Positions 8,441-17,182 are shown, counted from the stretch's first letter. The stretch is DNA of 64,000 bases from Microbacterium nanhaiense (GCF_014646015.1 NZ_BMMQ01000001.1:1-64000), one strand, 5' to 3'. Numbers and translations: made by a program. The notes: generated by a model not told the origin, from the letters alone.

Positions 8441-9178
8441 GTGGTGGATAGCGGAGCGGGATCGATTCCCGCCGTATCGATTGACGAGCGCCGGCACGAC
8501 GACCGGGCGGTGCTCCTCTGGCAGGCGCGGGGATCCTCCACCTGCGTGCTCGCGGGCGAAACCCGCCGCCTGATCGCGGGGCACGCGCTGTGGATCCCGG
8601 CGGGGACGCCGCACGCGCTCGACGTCGCCCCCGATTCGGTGCTGATCCCCCTACACCTCCCTGCTCGGCTCGCGCCCCACGGGCCGCTGACGGACGTCAC
8701 CTGGGTCGCCGTCGACGTCGAGCTGCGCACGGTGATCCTCGCCCTGCTACAGGTGCAGACCTCGATCATCCGGCCCGACGTGGACCTCGAACGCCGACTC
8801 GCCCGTATGCTGCCGGAGCGCGCCGTGCCGCCGACGGGGCTCGTCATGCCGGTCAGTACCCCGGCGGTCGAGATCGCCCAGCGGCTGCGAGACGAGCCGA
8901 GCGACGGGCGTTCGCTCGCCGAGCTCGCCTCCGCGCACCACGTCTCCGCGCGCACCGTGGAGCGCGCCTTTCTCGCGGAGACCGGTCTGTCGCCTCGGGC
9001 GTGGCGCACACAGCGCCGGCTGGAAGTGGCGGCAAGCCTGCTGGCGCGTCGAGCGGCGCCGGCGTTCGCGGCGCACCGAACGGGATACGCGAGCGTGTCG
9101 GCGTTCCGGCGCGCATTCAAGCGGCAGTACGGCATCGTCCCGTCGGAGTATGCGAGGCGCCACGCGATGCCGCGGTGA
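8441..9178 (+). CDS. AraC-family transcriptional regulator, probably of iron-siderophore uptake
   Basis: A 245-residue AraC/XylS regulator. The N-terminal half is a cupin-like sensor (HALWIPAGTPHAL around residues 48-60 is the typical strand pair). The C-terminal half has two helix-turn-helix units: SLAELASAHHVSARTVERAF and the conserved GYASVSAFRRAFKRQYG. GTG at 8441 has CAGGAG about 8 nt upstream; the next codon GTG (8444) is also possible. It is divergent from the siderophore operon and shares the iron box, so it likely activates uptake when its ligand is present and iron is scarce. AraC-type activators of siderophore receptors are well known; this assignment rests on context. Confidence 0.85.
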   Translation: MVDSGAGSIPAVSIDERRHDDRAVLLWQARGSSTCVLAGETRRLIAGHALWIPAGTPHALDVAPDSVLIPLHLPARLAPHGPLTDVTWVAVDVELRTVILALLQVQTSIIRPDVDLERRLARMLPERAVPPTGLVMPVSTPAVEIAQRLRDEPSDGRSLAELASAHHVSARTVERAFLAETGLSPRAWRTQRRLEVAASLLARRAAPAFAAHRTGYASVSAFRRAFKRQYGIVPSEYARRHAMPR

Positions 9179-9239
9179 TGCGCCCGCCGATGTCGGGTCA
9201 GCGGCCGGGTTCTGGTTGAATAAGAGCACCTGCGCTGTC

Positions 9240-9259
9240 CCTTAGAAACGTTTCTAAGG
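9240..9259. promoter_or_regulatory. Perfect LacI-type operator
   Basis: CCTTAGAAACGTTTCTAAGG is a perfect 20-bp palindrome centred on ACGT, the form recognised by LacI/GalR regulators. It ends 29 bp before the GH42 ATG and should control the three-gene operon that follows. No LacI gene lies next to it. Confidence 0.75.
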
Positions 9260-9288
9260 CGGCGAATCACACAAAGGAGTGACCCTTC

Positions 9289-11322
9289 ATGCACTACGGC
9301 GGCGACTACAACCCCGAGCAATGGGACGAATCTGTCTGGCAGGACGACGTGCGGCTCATGCGCGAGGCGGGCGTCACGATGGTGCGCGTCGGGGTGTTCG
9401 CCTGGGCGAAGATCCAGCCCGAGGAGGGCGTTTTCGAGTGGGAGTGGCTCGACCGCGTGATCGACCTCCTGCACGCGAACGGGATTCAGGTCTCCATGGC
9501 GACCGCGACCGCGTCGCCGCCGCCGTGGGCGACGACGAAGTACCCCGAGATGCTCCCTCAGGACGAGAACGGATCCACCATCTGGCACGGATCCCGACAG
9601 GCCTTCGCGCCGAGCTCTCCCGTCTACCGCCGGCTCGCGCGCGAGCTGCTGACGGCGCTCGTCGACCGTTACGCGCAGCACCCCGCCGTCGGAATGTGGG
9701 TCGCCAACAACGAGTACGGGTGCCACCTCAACTACGACTACTCCGATAACGCCGCCGTCGCGTTCCGTCGGTGGCTGCAGGACAAGTACGGATCCCTCGA
9801 GGCGCTCAACGCCGCGTGGGGGACGATGTTCTGGTCGCAGCGCTACACCGAGTGGAACCAGATCGTGCCGATGCGCAAGGCGCCCTACAGCCTGAACCCC
9901 GGGGGTCTTCTCGACTTCAAGCGATTCACGTCCGACACCCTCCTCGAGCTGTTCGTCATGGAGCGCGACATCATCAAGGCCTCGGGGGCGACGCAGCCCG
10001 TCACGACGAACTTCATGGGCTTCTTCCCGCCCGCGGACTACTGGAAGTGGGCGCCGGAGCTCGATGTCATCTGCGATGACAACTACGCCGACCCGAACGA
10101 CCCCACCACCTTCCGCGGCGCCGCCTTCACGCGCGACCTCATGCGTTCGCTCAAGAAGGACGTGCCGTGGATCCTCATGGAGCAGGCGCCTAACGACGTC
10201 AACTGGCGCCCCACGAACGCGCCCAAGGCGCCGGGGCAGATGAAGGCGCTGTCGATCCAGGCCGTCGCCCGGGGCGCGGACGCGATCAACTTCTTCCAGT
10301 GGCGCCAGTCCCGCCGCGGCAGCGAGCGTTTCCACTCGGGCATGGTGCCGCACGCCGGAACGAACACGCGCACCTGGCGCGAGATCACCGACCTTGGTGA
10401 GACGCTCAAGAGCCTTCCCGATCTCGGATCCAGCGACTCCGGCGCGCGGGTGGCGATCGCGTTCGACTGGGAGGCGCGCTGGGCGCTCGACGCCCCCGAC
10501 CACCCGGGCGAGATCGACTACGGCGCGCTGATTCCGCGCTGGCACGCGGCGCTGCACCGGCAGCAGATCCTCGTCGACCTCGTGCACCCCGCAGAGAACC
10601 TCTCGGGTTACGACCTCGTCATCGCACCGCACCTCTACCTCCTGGGCGACGAGGCCGCCGCGAACCTCACCGGCTTCGTCAATGACGGCGGGCACCTGCT
10701 GCTCGCGGCCTTCGCCGACGTGGTCGACGAGCACGACGCGTTCCGCGAGGGCGGGTTCCAGGTCGGACTGCGCGAGGTGCTCGGCGTCACCGTCGAGGAG
10801 TTCGGCGCGCTCGTGCCGCCGGCCGTCGCCGCCGGCGGCACGTCGGCGGGCGACACCACCGGATCCGTCCTCGCCGCGGGCGGGCCGGGGGAGAATCACG
10901 CGGATGTCGACCTCGACGGTCGCACGGTGCGCGGCGAGTTCTTCGCCGAGCAGCTGCAGATCCTGGATCCTGAGGTCGAGACGATCGCGCGCTTCAGCTC
11001 GGGCCGACTGACCGGCGAGCCCGCGCTCACGAGCAAGCGTGCCGGGCGGGGGCGCGCGCACTACCTCGCGACGATCCCCGACGACGAGGGGATGCGCACC
11101 GTCACCGCGTGGGCGGCCCGCGCCGCCGGTGTGGACCCGGTGCTCGAGGTTCCCACCGAAATGATCGAGGTCTCGCGTCGCGGCGACGTGCTTACGATCA
11201 TCAACTACGACCGCGTCGCCCACACCGTCGACGTGAGAGGCACGGTGCTGGGCAGCGGCGAGCGGGTCACGAGCGCTACGCTCGAGCCATTCGCATACGT
11301 CATGCTGAAGGAGACCCGATGA
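9289..11322 (+). CDS. GH42 beta-galactosidase
   Basis: A 677-residue glycoside hydrolase of family 42. It opens directly in the barrel (YGGDYNPEQWD), with acid/base Glu142 in NNEYG and nucleophile Glu298 in LMEQAP, then the trimerisation domain and a C-terminal beta domain. No signal peptide, so it cleaves imported beta-galactosides (or related arabinosides) in the cytoplasm. ATG at 9289 is preceded by AAAGGAG. It shares its fold and length with the second GH42 in this window (43787-45811) but has different neighbours, an esterase and a dehydrogenase, so a different substrate is likely. Its TGA overlaps the next ATG by 4 nt. Confidence 0.92.
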   Translation: MHYGGDYNPEQWDESVWQDDVRLMREAGVTMVRVGVFAWAKIQPEEGVFEWEWLDRVIDLLHANGIQVSMATATASPPPWATTKYPEMLPQDENGSTIWHGSRQAFAPSSPVYRRLARELLTALVDRYAQHPAVGMWVANNEYGCHLNYDYSDNAAVAFRRWLQDKYGSLEALNAAWGTMFWSQRYTEWNQIVPMRKAPYSLNPGGLLDFKRFTSDTLLELFVMERDIIKASGATQPVTTNFMGFFPPADYWKWAPELDVICDDNYADPNDPTTFRGAAFTRDLMRSLKKDVPWILMEQAPNDVNWRPTNAPKAPGQMKALSIQAVARGADAINFFQWRQSRRGSERFHSGMVPHAGTNTRTWREITDLGETLKSLPDLGSSDSGARVAIAFDWEARWALDAPDHPGEIDYGALIPRWHAALHRQQILVDLVHPAENLSGYDLVIAPHLYLLGDEAAANLTGFVNDGGHLLLAAFADVVDEHDAFREGGFQVGLREVLGVTVEEFGALVPPAVAAGGTSAGDTTGSVLAAGGPGENHADVDLDGRTVRGEFFAEQLQILDPEVETIARFSSGRLTGEPALTSKRAGRGRAHYLATIPDDEGMRTVTAWAARAAGVDPVLEVPTEMIEVSRRGDVLTIINYDRVAHTVDVRGTVLGSGERVTSATLEPFAYVMLKETR

Positions 11323-12113
11323 CGGCACCGTACATGGCGGCGGGCAACCTCGTTCGCGTCTATCCCGCCGCGAACCCCACCGGTGCGGGCATCGTGTGGG
11401 CGCACGGCGGGGCCTTCGTGCACGGCACGATCGATAGCCCCGAATCGGACTGGGTGGGCCGCGAGCTCGCCGCCCGCGGCACCGCCGTCGTCTCGGTCGA
11501 CTATCGCCTCACGACGGAGACGTCCCACCACTATCCGGCGGCGTCCGATGACATGCTCTCCGCCTGGGCGTGGACGCGCGAACACGCCGACGAGCTGGGC
11601 ATCGACGCGCGCAAGCTCGGCATCGGCGGCACGAGCGCGGGAGGTAATCTCGCCGCCGGCGCCGCGCTGCGGCTGCAGGGACACTCCGCGCCGCCCGCGC
11701 TCGTCGTCCTGGCCTATCCGACGCTGCTGGCCGAGCAGCCGGCGCCGTCCGAGGAGCTGCGCGAGAAGCTGCTCGCCTCGGGCGACCCGAACCGCTTCGC
11801 GAGCGATCGCGTGCGCGCGATGTACGAGTTCTATCTCGGGGGATCCGTCGAAAACGCGCCGGTTTCGGCAGTGCCGGGGCTCGCGAGCGACGAACAGCTC
11901 TCCCAGTTCCCGCCGACGCTCATGATCAACGGCGACGTCGACCAGCTGCGAGTCTCGGGCGAGCACTTCGCGGCTCGCCTCGCCGCGCTCGGCCGCGACA
12001 TCGAGGTCGTCATCGAGCCCGGCACGACGCACGGGCACCTCAATCACCCCGACGAGGGCACCGCGGCGCACGACTCGATCCGCCGCATCGCGGAGCGGAT
12101 GGCGCGACTGTGA
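11319..12113 (+). CDS. HSL-family alpha/beta hydrolase (esterase)
   Basis: A 264-residue hydrolase of the hormone-sensitive-lipase type. The oxyanion-hole HGG is at residues 29-31, the nucleophile elbow GTSAGG has Ser106, an Asp lies in the GDVDQLR segment and the His in THGHLNH near the end. It has no signal peptide. The ATG overlaps the GH42 stop (ATGA), and its own TGA overlaps the next gene's GTG. In this operon it may remove acetyl or other ester groups from the sugar handled by the GH42 enzyme; that is inference. Confidence 0.85.
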   Translation: MTAPYMAAGNLVRVYPAANPTGAGIVWAHGGAFVHGTIDSPESDWVGRELAARGTAVVSVDYRLTTETSHHYPAASDDMLSAWAWTREHADELGIDARKLGIGGTSAGGNLAAGAALRLQGHSAPPALVVLAYPTLLAEQPAPSEELREKLLASGDPNRFASDRVRAMYEFYLGGSVENAPVSAVPGLASDEQLSQFPPTLMINGDVDQLRVSGEHFAARLAALGRDIEVVIEPGTTHGHLNHPDEGTAAHDSIRRIAERMARL

Positions 12114-13186
12114 CCGCCTCGCTCGCCATCGTCGGGACGGGTTGGCGCTCGCGCTTCATCCTCGATGTGGCCGCCGCGCTGCCCGAGCGCTTCGAGATCG
12201 CGGGCGTGGTGTCGAGGACGGCCGCGAAAGGCACCGCGCTCGCCGCCCGCTATGGCGTGCCGAGCTTCGGATCCCTCGACGAGCTTCTCGCGCACCGGCG
12301 CCCCGACTTCCTCGTGCTGTCGGTGGCGCGCTCGGCGACGCCCGCGCTGATCGCCGAGGCGCACCGCGCCGGGATCCCCGTGCTCACCGAGACCCCGCCC
12401 GCCGACACGATCGACGATCTCGTCGAGCTGTGGGCGAGCGTCGGCGAGGACGCGCGCGTGCAGGTGGCGGAGCAGTATCATCTGCAACCCCTGCACGCCG
12501 CGCAGATCGCGATCGCGCGCTCCGGCGTGCTGGGTGAGGTCGGCGAGGCGCGCGTGTCGATCAGCCACGGCTATCACGCGGTCAGCGTGATGAGGCGCCT
12601 GCTGGGCGTCGGTTACGAGGACGCCACCATCACGGCGCTCCCCGCCGTCTCGTGGCCGCTCGTCGGCGGTCCGGGCCGCTCGGGGGATCCCGCCGAGGAG
12701 AAGACGGTCACGAACGAGCAGGTGCTCGCGCAAGTTGACTTCGGCGGCAAGGTCGGCATCTACGACTGGTCGAGCGCGCAGAACCGCTCCTGGATCCGTG
12801 GGCCGAAGACGCTCACCCGCGGTGAACGCGGCGAGATCGACCACCTCGAGGTGCGCTACCTCGAGGACGTCCGCACCCCGATCCAGTACACGCTGACGCG
12901 CGTCGAGCGCGGCCAGTTCACGAACATGGAGGACAAGTTCCTCCGGGGGATCCTCGCGGGGCAGGCGTACGTCGACACGAACGAGTTCGCGCCGGCGCGG
13001 CTGATCGATGACGAGATCGCCGTCGCCCGGTGCCTCGCGGGCATGGCCGAGTATGCGGCGGGCGGTGAGGGCTTTTATTCGCTCGCCGAGGCCTCGCAGG
13101 ACCACTACCTGGGCCTCGAGATCATGCGCGCGCACGAGACGGGGCGTCCCGTGCGCACGCGGCGGCAACCCTGGGCTACTGCCTGA
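12110..13186 (+). CDS. Gfo/Idh/MocA-family oxidoreductase
   Basis: A 358-residue NAD(P)-dependent dehydrogenase. The Rossmann start is ASLAIVGTGWRSRF, and the usual EKP motif is changed to ETPP (about residue 93), so the catalytic Lys normally found there is absent. A His-Gly-Tyr-His segment lies near 155. The GTG start overlaps the esterase TGA (GTGA), placing it third in the GH42 operon. The missing Lys suggests either altered chemistry or a non-oxidising role; some family members do lack it. Its last 11 bp overlap the 3' end of the convergent NYN gene. Confidence 0.8.
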   Translation: MTASLAIVGTGWRSRFILDVAAALPERFEIAGVVSRTAAKGTALAARYGVPSFGSLDELLAHRRPDFLVLSVARSATPALIAEAHRAGIPVLTETPPADTIDDLVELWASVGEDARVQVAEQYHLQPLHAAQIAIARSGVLGEVGEARVSISHGYHAVSVMRRLLGVGYEDATITALPAVSWPLVGGPGRSGDPAEEKTVTNEQVLAQVDFGGKVGIYDWSSAQNRSWIRGPKTLTRGERGEIDHLEVRYLEDVRTPIQYTLTRVERGQFTNMEDKFLRGILAGQAYVDTNEFAPARLIDDEIAVARCLAGMAEYAAGGEGFYSLAEASQDHYLGLEIMRAHETGRPVRTRRQPWATA

Positions 13187-14246
13187 GGCGGACGAGGCGC
13201 TCGTGACCGGACTCGTGCAGCTCCGCGAGGTTCTCGCGCGAGGCGAGGAAGTCGTTGAACGAGCGGTAGCCGAGCGCCTTCTCGCTGAATGACGGATCCA
13301 TGCGGCGGATGTGCTGCTTGACGGCGGAGGCGTAGAGGAAGCCCTGCTCATCGCCCTTGTCCTGGCCGACGCGCAGCGCGCGCTCCAGCAGATTCGTGGC
13401 GACGGCGTGCAGGTCCTCGGGCGGCGTGTCCTCGAAGGCCGGGATCACGTCGTCCTCGTCGAGCTGCTCCGCGGGCTCCGGGGCGGACGTCGCCCTGCGG
13501 CTCCGACGCGAGCGGCTCGAGCGCTTCTCGGTGGGCTCCTTCTCGCCGGAGTCCTTCGCGTCCGGCTCCTTCGCCGCGGCGGGGGAATCCGACGATGGCT
13601 CCGCGGATCCGGTGTCCGCTTCCTTTTCCGGTGCCGTTTTCTCCGAGCGCCGGCGGTCCTGCGCGGGCCGCTTCGGAAGTTCGGGAACACCGGGCAGGGT
13701 GTCGTAGGGCTCGAACATGTCGCAGGCGGCGGCGAGGGATTTCGCCGTGGATCCCGCGACGCCGATCCCGATCACGTAGCGACCGAGACGCTTGACGCGC
13801 TGCGTCAGCGGAACGAAGTCGCTGTCGCCCGCGACGATCGCGACGTGCGTGAGGTCGGGCAGGCGGAACATGTCCTCGATGCCGTCGACGGCGAGACGGA
13901 TGTCAGCGCCGTTCTTCGCATACGCCGCCGCGGGGAAGAGCTGCACGAGGTCGACGGCGCGGCCGACGAGCTGACGGCGATACATCGCGTTGACGGGGGA
14001 GGACCAGTCGGCATACGCCCGCGTCAGCACGAGCGTGCCGAAGCTTGCCGCGAAGTCGAGAATCGCGCCGACATCGACCGTCGCGGCCTCGAGGCGCGCG
14101 GCGATCTCGGGTTCGGTGATGTCCTGCTGGATCCGGGCCCGATCGCGGTGATACGCGTTGCGGCCGTGCACGCGGTCGTACCAGCTCATCACGATGTTGT
14201 CGAAGTCGAGATACACGGCCACGCGGCCATCGGATGCGTCAGTCAC
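13176..14246 (-). CDS. NYN-domain (PIN-like) protein with C-terminal OST-HTH/LOTUS-like domain
   Basis: A 356-residue protein. Residues about 8-180 form an NYN/LabA-type PIN-like nuclease domain: VAVYLDFDN at the start and VAGDSDFVPL hold the acidic residues expected to bind metal. A long charged, low-complexity linker (about 185-275, Glu/Lys/Ser/Arg rich) leads to a C-terminal helical module (KQHIRRMDPSF, YRSFNDFLA) resembling an OST-HTH/LOTUS RNA-binding domain. The likely role is RNA processing or decay. The start is a GTG at 14246 with GGAGGG almost touching it, unusually close, so an internal GTG (codon 9) is possible. Its upstream side is the palindromic repeat array. Confidence 0.8.
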   Translation of the reverse strand: MTDASDGRVAVYLDFDNIVMSWYDRVHGRNAYHRDRARIQQDITEPEIAARLEAATVDVGAILDFAASFGTLVLTRAYADWSSPVNAMYRRQLVGRAVDLVQLFPAAAYAKNGADIRLAVDGIEDMFRLPDLTHVAIVAGDSDFVPLTQRVKRLGRYVIGIGVAGSTAKSLAAACDMFEPYDTLPGVPELPKRPAQDRRRSEKTAPEKEADTGSAEPSSDSPAAAKEPDAKDSGEKEPTEKRSSRSRRSRRATSAPEPAEQLDEDDVIPAFEDTPPEDLHAVATNLLERALRVGQDKGDEQGFLYASAVKQHIRRMDPSFSEKALGYRSFNDFLASRENLAELHESGHERLVRLRQ

Positions 14247-14300
14247 CCTCCGAGCCTACGCGGGTTCGGATCCGCGGACCCGGTGCGCGCACATCCGCCC

Positions 14301-14687
14301 GCACGGAAATCGGAGAAATCACGAGGTTCGGAGGGATTTGGGTGAGGGATCCGAGTTTGGTGATTTTTCCGAAGTTGGTGCCGGGGAGCGCGGATCCGAC
14401 GGCGCACGAGAATCGGAGAAACCACGAGACTCGGAGGGATTCGGGTGAGGGATCCGAGTTTCGTGATTTATCCGAGAATGGTGCCCGGGGGACGGATCCG
14501 ACCGTGCACGAGAATCGGAGAGATCACGAGACTCGGAGCGATCCGAGCCAGGAGTCCGAGTTTCGTGATTCTTCCGAGGTTGGTGGCGGGGGACGGATCC
14601 GGCCGCGCACGGAAGCCGGAGAAATCACGAGACTCGGAGAGATCTGCGCCAGGGATCCGAGTTTCGTGATTTTTCCGAGGGTGGTGG
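14301..14687. repeat. Four tandem ~102-bp units, each a long imperfect hairpin
   Basis: Units start at a GCAC at 14301, 14404, 14506 and 14607 (spacing 103, 102, 101 bp); the last is cut off by the stop codon of the next gene. Each unit has a left arm like TCGGAGAAATCACGAGACTC and a right arm like GAGTTTCGTGATTTTTCCGA about 18 nt later. The arms are nearly reverse complements, giving a 23-bp stem. Between units lies GGATCCGAC or GGATCCGGC. The array fills the 440 bp between the NYN gene and the dehydrogenase. I see no ORF with believable codon use in it. Confidence 0.9.
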
Positions 14688-15662
14688 TTACTCGCCGGGG
14701 TAGGCGAGGCCGATCTGGCGGCGGATCTCGTCCAGGGTGCCCATGATCGCGACGCTCTCGTCAATCGGGAGTTCCCGCGGTGCGGTTCCCGTCTCCACGG
14801 CGCGTTCGGCCGCGAGGGCCTGGAACTGCATGCCGCGCCCCTCGGGGCGGTGCTCGAAGCGTTCGATGATCGTGCCGTCCGGCGCCGTCACCGTGAAGCT
14901 CGTCGCGGCGTACCACACCCGGTCGATGTCGATGCGGGCGAGCGTTCCCACGATGTGCGCCGAGTTCGGTCCGGCGCCGCGCGAACTCGAGAAGGTCGTC
15001 GACAGGGCGCCCGACGCGTGGGTCATCACGGTGGCGACCTCGCTGTCCGCCCCGGTGTCGAGGAAGCGGGCCGAGGCCTGGATCGTCGTCGGCGCGCCCA
15101 GGATGTCGTGCACGAAGGAGAGCGGGTAGATGCCGAGGTCGAGCAGCGCGCCGCCGCCGAGGGCGAGATCGTTCATGCGGTGGGCGGGATCCGTGGGTGC
15201 GGACTGCGTGTGATCCGCCGAGACGACGCGGATCTCGCCGATCGTGCCGGCGTCGATGATCTCGTGGATCCGGGACATGTGCGGCAGGTAGCGGGTCCAC
15301 ATGGCCTCCATTGCGAGAAGCCCCTTCTCCGCCGCACGGTCGCGGATCGCGGCCGCCTCCGCCGCGTTGACCGTCAAAGGCTTTTCGATCAGGACATGCT
15401 TGCCGGCGTCGAGCGCCGCGAGGGCGGGGGTGACGTGCATGGGATGCGGCGTCGCGACGTAGACGATATCGACGTCCGGATCCGCGAAGAGCGCGTCGTA
15501 GGATCCGTGCGCGCGCGGGATGTCCAGCTCGGCGGCGAACGCCTCGGCGGAGGCCGCCGAACGCGAGCCGACCGCGCGGACGTCGAGGCCTGCGACGCGC
15601 AGGTCTTTTGTGAAGGTGCGGGCGATGCCGCCGGTCGCGAGGATTCCCCATCGAAGTGCCAT
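14688..15662 (-). CDS. Gfo/Idh/MocA-family oxidoreductase
   Basis: A 324-residue dehydrogenase resembling dimeric dihydrodiol/glucose-fructose dehydrogenases. It has the Rossmann motif WGILATGGIARTF, the catalytic EKPLTV near residue 95, EAMWTRYLP near 120 (typical of the dihydrodiol dehydrogenase-like subgroup) and GGGALLDLGIYPL. Length and motifs are complete. The ATG at 15662 is 148 bp from the divergent sugar-binding protein, with two LacI-type palindromes between. It is therefore probably co-regulated with that importer and acts on the imported sugar or its product. It ends with TAA directly in the repeat array. Confidence 0.88.
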   Translation of the reverse strand: MALRWGILATGGIARTFTKDLRVAGLDVRAVGSRSAASAEAFAAELDIPRAHGSYDALFADPDVDIVYVATPHPMHVTPALAALDAGKHVLIEKPLTVNAAEAAAIRDRAAEKGLLAMEAMWTRYLPHMSRIHEIIDAGTIGEIRVVSADHTQSAPTDPAHRMNDLALGGGALLDLGIYPLSFVHDILGAPTTIQASARFLDTGADSEVATVMTHASGALSTTFSSSRGAGPNSAHIVGTLARIDIDRVWYAATSFTVTAPDGTIIERFEHRPEGRGMQFQALAAERAVETGTAPRELPIDESVAIMGTLDEIRRQIGLAYPGE

Positions 15663-15706
15663 GGGGCGAGTCTATCGGCGGGATGGGGCGAGCGAGGCCG
15701 CTCAAG

Positions 15707-15726
15707 TTGGCGAACCGGTTGACCAA
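15707..15726. promoter_or_regulatory. LacI-type operator 1 of the 15.7-kb divergent region
   Basis: TTGGCGAACCGGTTGACCAA is an inverted repeat around AACCGGTT with TTGG/CCAA outer arms. It lies 45 bp before the leftward dehydrogenase and about 85 bp before the rightward binding-protein gene. Confidence 0.6.
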
Positions 15727-15750
15727 AGTGGTAATCACTGATAGCTTTCC

Positions 15751-15764
15751 AGAAACCGATTTCT
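15751..15764. promoter_or_regulatory. LacI-type operator 2 of the 15.7-kb divergent region
   Basis: AGAAACCGATTTCT is a second palindrome, one mismatch per arm, 41 bp from the first (centre to centre) and 47 bp before the binding-protein ATG. Its GAAACC..TTTC core resembles GAAACGTTTC at 9240-9259 more than it resembles operator 1. Confidence 0.5.
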
Positions 15765-15810
15765 CGCACGGCGATCCCTGCCGTCTCGGTTGCCTCAATG
15801 AGGAGCATCA

Positions 15811-17109
15811 ATGACACACCGCACTTCGCGTTTCGTGCGCGTCGCGAGCGCGGCGACCGCCGCCGCCCTTGCCGTCACGCTGGCATCGTGTTCGAACGAC
15901 TCGGGCGAGTCGGGCGGCGACGGCGACGTCGAGATCACCTTCCAGTGGTGGGGGAACGACGAGCGAGCCGCGCTGACGGAAGAAGCCATCGACCTGTTCG
16001 AGGAGAAGCACCCCGGCATCACGGTGTCGACCTCGTTCTCGACGATCGATTCGTACATTCCGAAGCTCGCGACCCAGGTCGCGTCAAACAGCGCGCCCGA
16101 CCTCTTCCTGATCCCGATGGAATCGGTCAAGGAGTACTCCGAGAAGGGCGCGACCCTCGATCTCACCGACTACATCGGTGACGAGATCAAGGTCGACGAG
16201 ATCTCGGAGGCCTCGCAGAAGATCGGCGTCGTGAACGGCACGACCTACGGCTTCACGCTCGGCACGGCGACGAGCGCATGGATCTACAACCCGACCGTGT
16301 GGGCCGAGGCCGGTGCGAAGGAACCCTCGGGCGACTTCGCCTGGGAGGACCTCATCGAGGCGGGGGAGAAGATCCGCGCCTCGACCGACGGCGAGGTCGC
16401 GGCCCTGAGCGATCCGGGCGGATACATCGCCTGGTTCGCGACCTGGCTGAACCAGCAGGGCAAGATCGGCTGGACCGAAGAGGGCGAGCTCGGCTTCGAG
16501 CCGAGCGACCTCGAGGCGTGGTTTACGCTCATGGAGCGCCTGCGCGAATCGGGCGCCACGACGGATCCCGAGACGACCACGACGATCGATCAGAGCATGC
16601 AGAACTCCGGCCTGGCGCGCGGCGAGTCCGCGGGCGAGTTCGCCGCCGCATCGCTCACCGGCGCCTATGCCGACACGATCGGTGCCGAGAACGTCGCCCT
16701 CGCGCCCCTGCCGAGCGACAGCGAGACGCTCGCGATCAGCATGGCCGGTACCAACGTCGCGGCGATCGCCGCGAACTCGGAGCACCCGGACGAGGCGGCG
16801 ATGTTCCTCGACTTCATGATCAACGACCCCGATGCCGCGAAGATCCTCGGCCTCACCCGCGGCATCCCGATCAACCAGGCGAACTACGAGGCTCTGATCC
16901 CGGAGCTCGACGGCGCGGACAAGGCCGTGGGCGACTTCGTCACGACGTACCAGGAGCGCTTCAGCGAGCCCGACCCGCTGGCCCCTCCGGGAGCGACGAC
17001 GATCCCCGCCGACTTCACGCTCGCGTACGAGTCGATCATCTTCGGCCAGGCCAGCATCGAAGAGGCGTCGGCATCGCTGTACGAGAAGTTCGAAGCAACC
17101 GTCCAGTGA
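15811..17109 (+). CDS. Sugar ABC transporter, substrate-binding lipoprotein
   Basis: A 432-residue family-1 (MalE/UgpB-like) solute-binding protein. It has a signal peptide with lipobox LASC, Cys27 being the lipid anchor, a Ser/Gly/Asp linker, and then the typical opening ITFQWWGNDERAALTEEAIDLFEEKHPGI (read as separate motifs: WWGNDER and FEEKHPG). ATG at 15811 follows GAGGAG. It captures a sugar outside the membrane for the two permeases encoded next. No ATPase gene is in the cluster. A GC-rich hairpin follows its stop. The ligand cannot be read from sequence; the downstream nucleoside-hydrolase-like enzyme suggests a ribosyl or related compound. Confidence 0.9.
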   Translation: MTHRTSRFVRVASAATAAALAVTLASCSNDSGESGGDGDVEITFQWWGNDERAALTEEAIDLFEEKHPGITVSTSFSTIDSYIPKLATQVASNSAPDLFLIPMESVKEYSEKGATLDLTDYIGDEIKVDEISEASQKIGVVNGTTYGFTLGTATSAWIYNPTVWAEAGAKEPSGDFAWEDLIEAGEKIRASTDGEVAALSDPGGYIAWFATWLNQQGKIGWTEEGELGFEPSDLEAWFTLMERLRESGATTDPETTTTIDQSMQNSGLARGESAGEFAAASLTGAYADTIGAENVALAPLPSDSETLAISMAGTNVAAIAANSEHPDEAAMFLDFMINDPDAAKILGLTRGIPINQANYEALIPELDGADKAVGDFVTTYQERFSEPDPLAPPGATTIPADFTLAYESIIFGQASIEEASASLYEKFEATVQ

Positions 17110-17119
17110 CACGATCCGT

Positions 17120-17146
17120 GGCCGGGGACCGGAAGTGGCCCCGGCC
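17120..17146 (+). promoter_or_regulatory. Intercistronic hairpin after the binding-protein gene
   Basis: GGCCGGGG (17120-17127) pairs with CCCCGGCC (17139-17146) around an 11-nt loop in the 73-bp gap between binding protein and permease. Stem-loops here are common in sugar ABC operons, where they keep binding-protein mRNA levels above those of the permeases. There is no U tract, so it is not a full terminator. Confidence 0.55.
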
Positions 17147-17182
17147 GCGGACGTGCCCGTGTGAGAGAAGAGGCTCCGCGCG

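Noticed and set aside
14301..14687. CRISPR array
   Set aside because: Units are 101-103 bp with no unique spacers; the whole unit repeats and contains its own palindrome. No cas gene is nearby.
14301..14687. Plus-strand frames running through the repeat array (up to 170 codons)
   Set aside because: They are repetitive translations of the repeat units without ribosome sites or conserved sequence.
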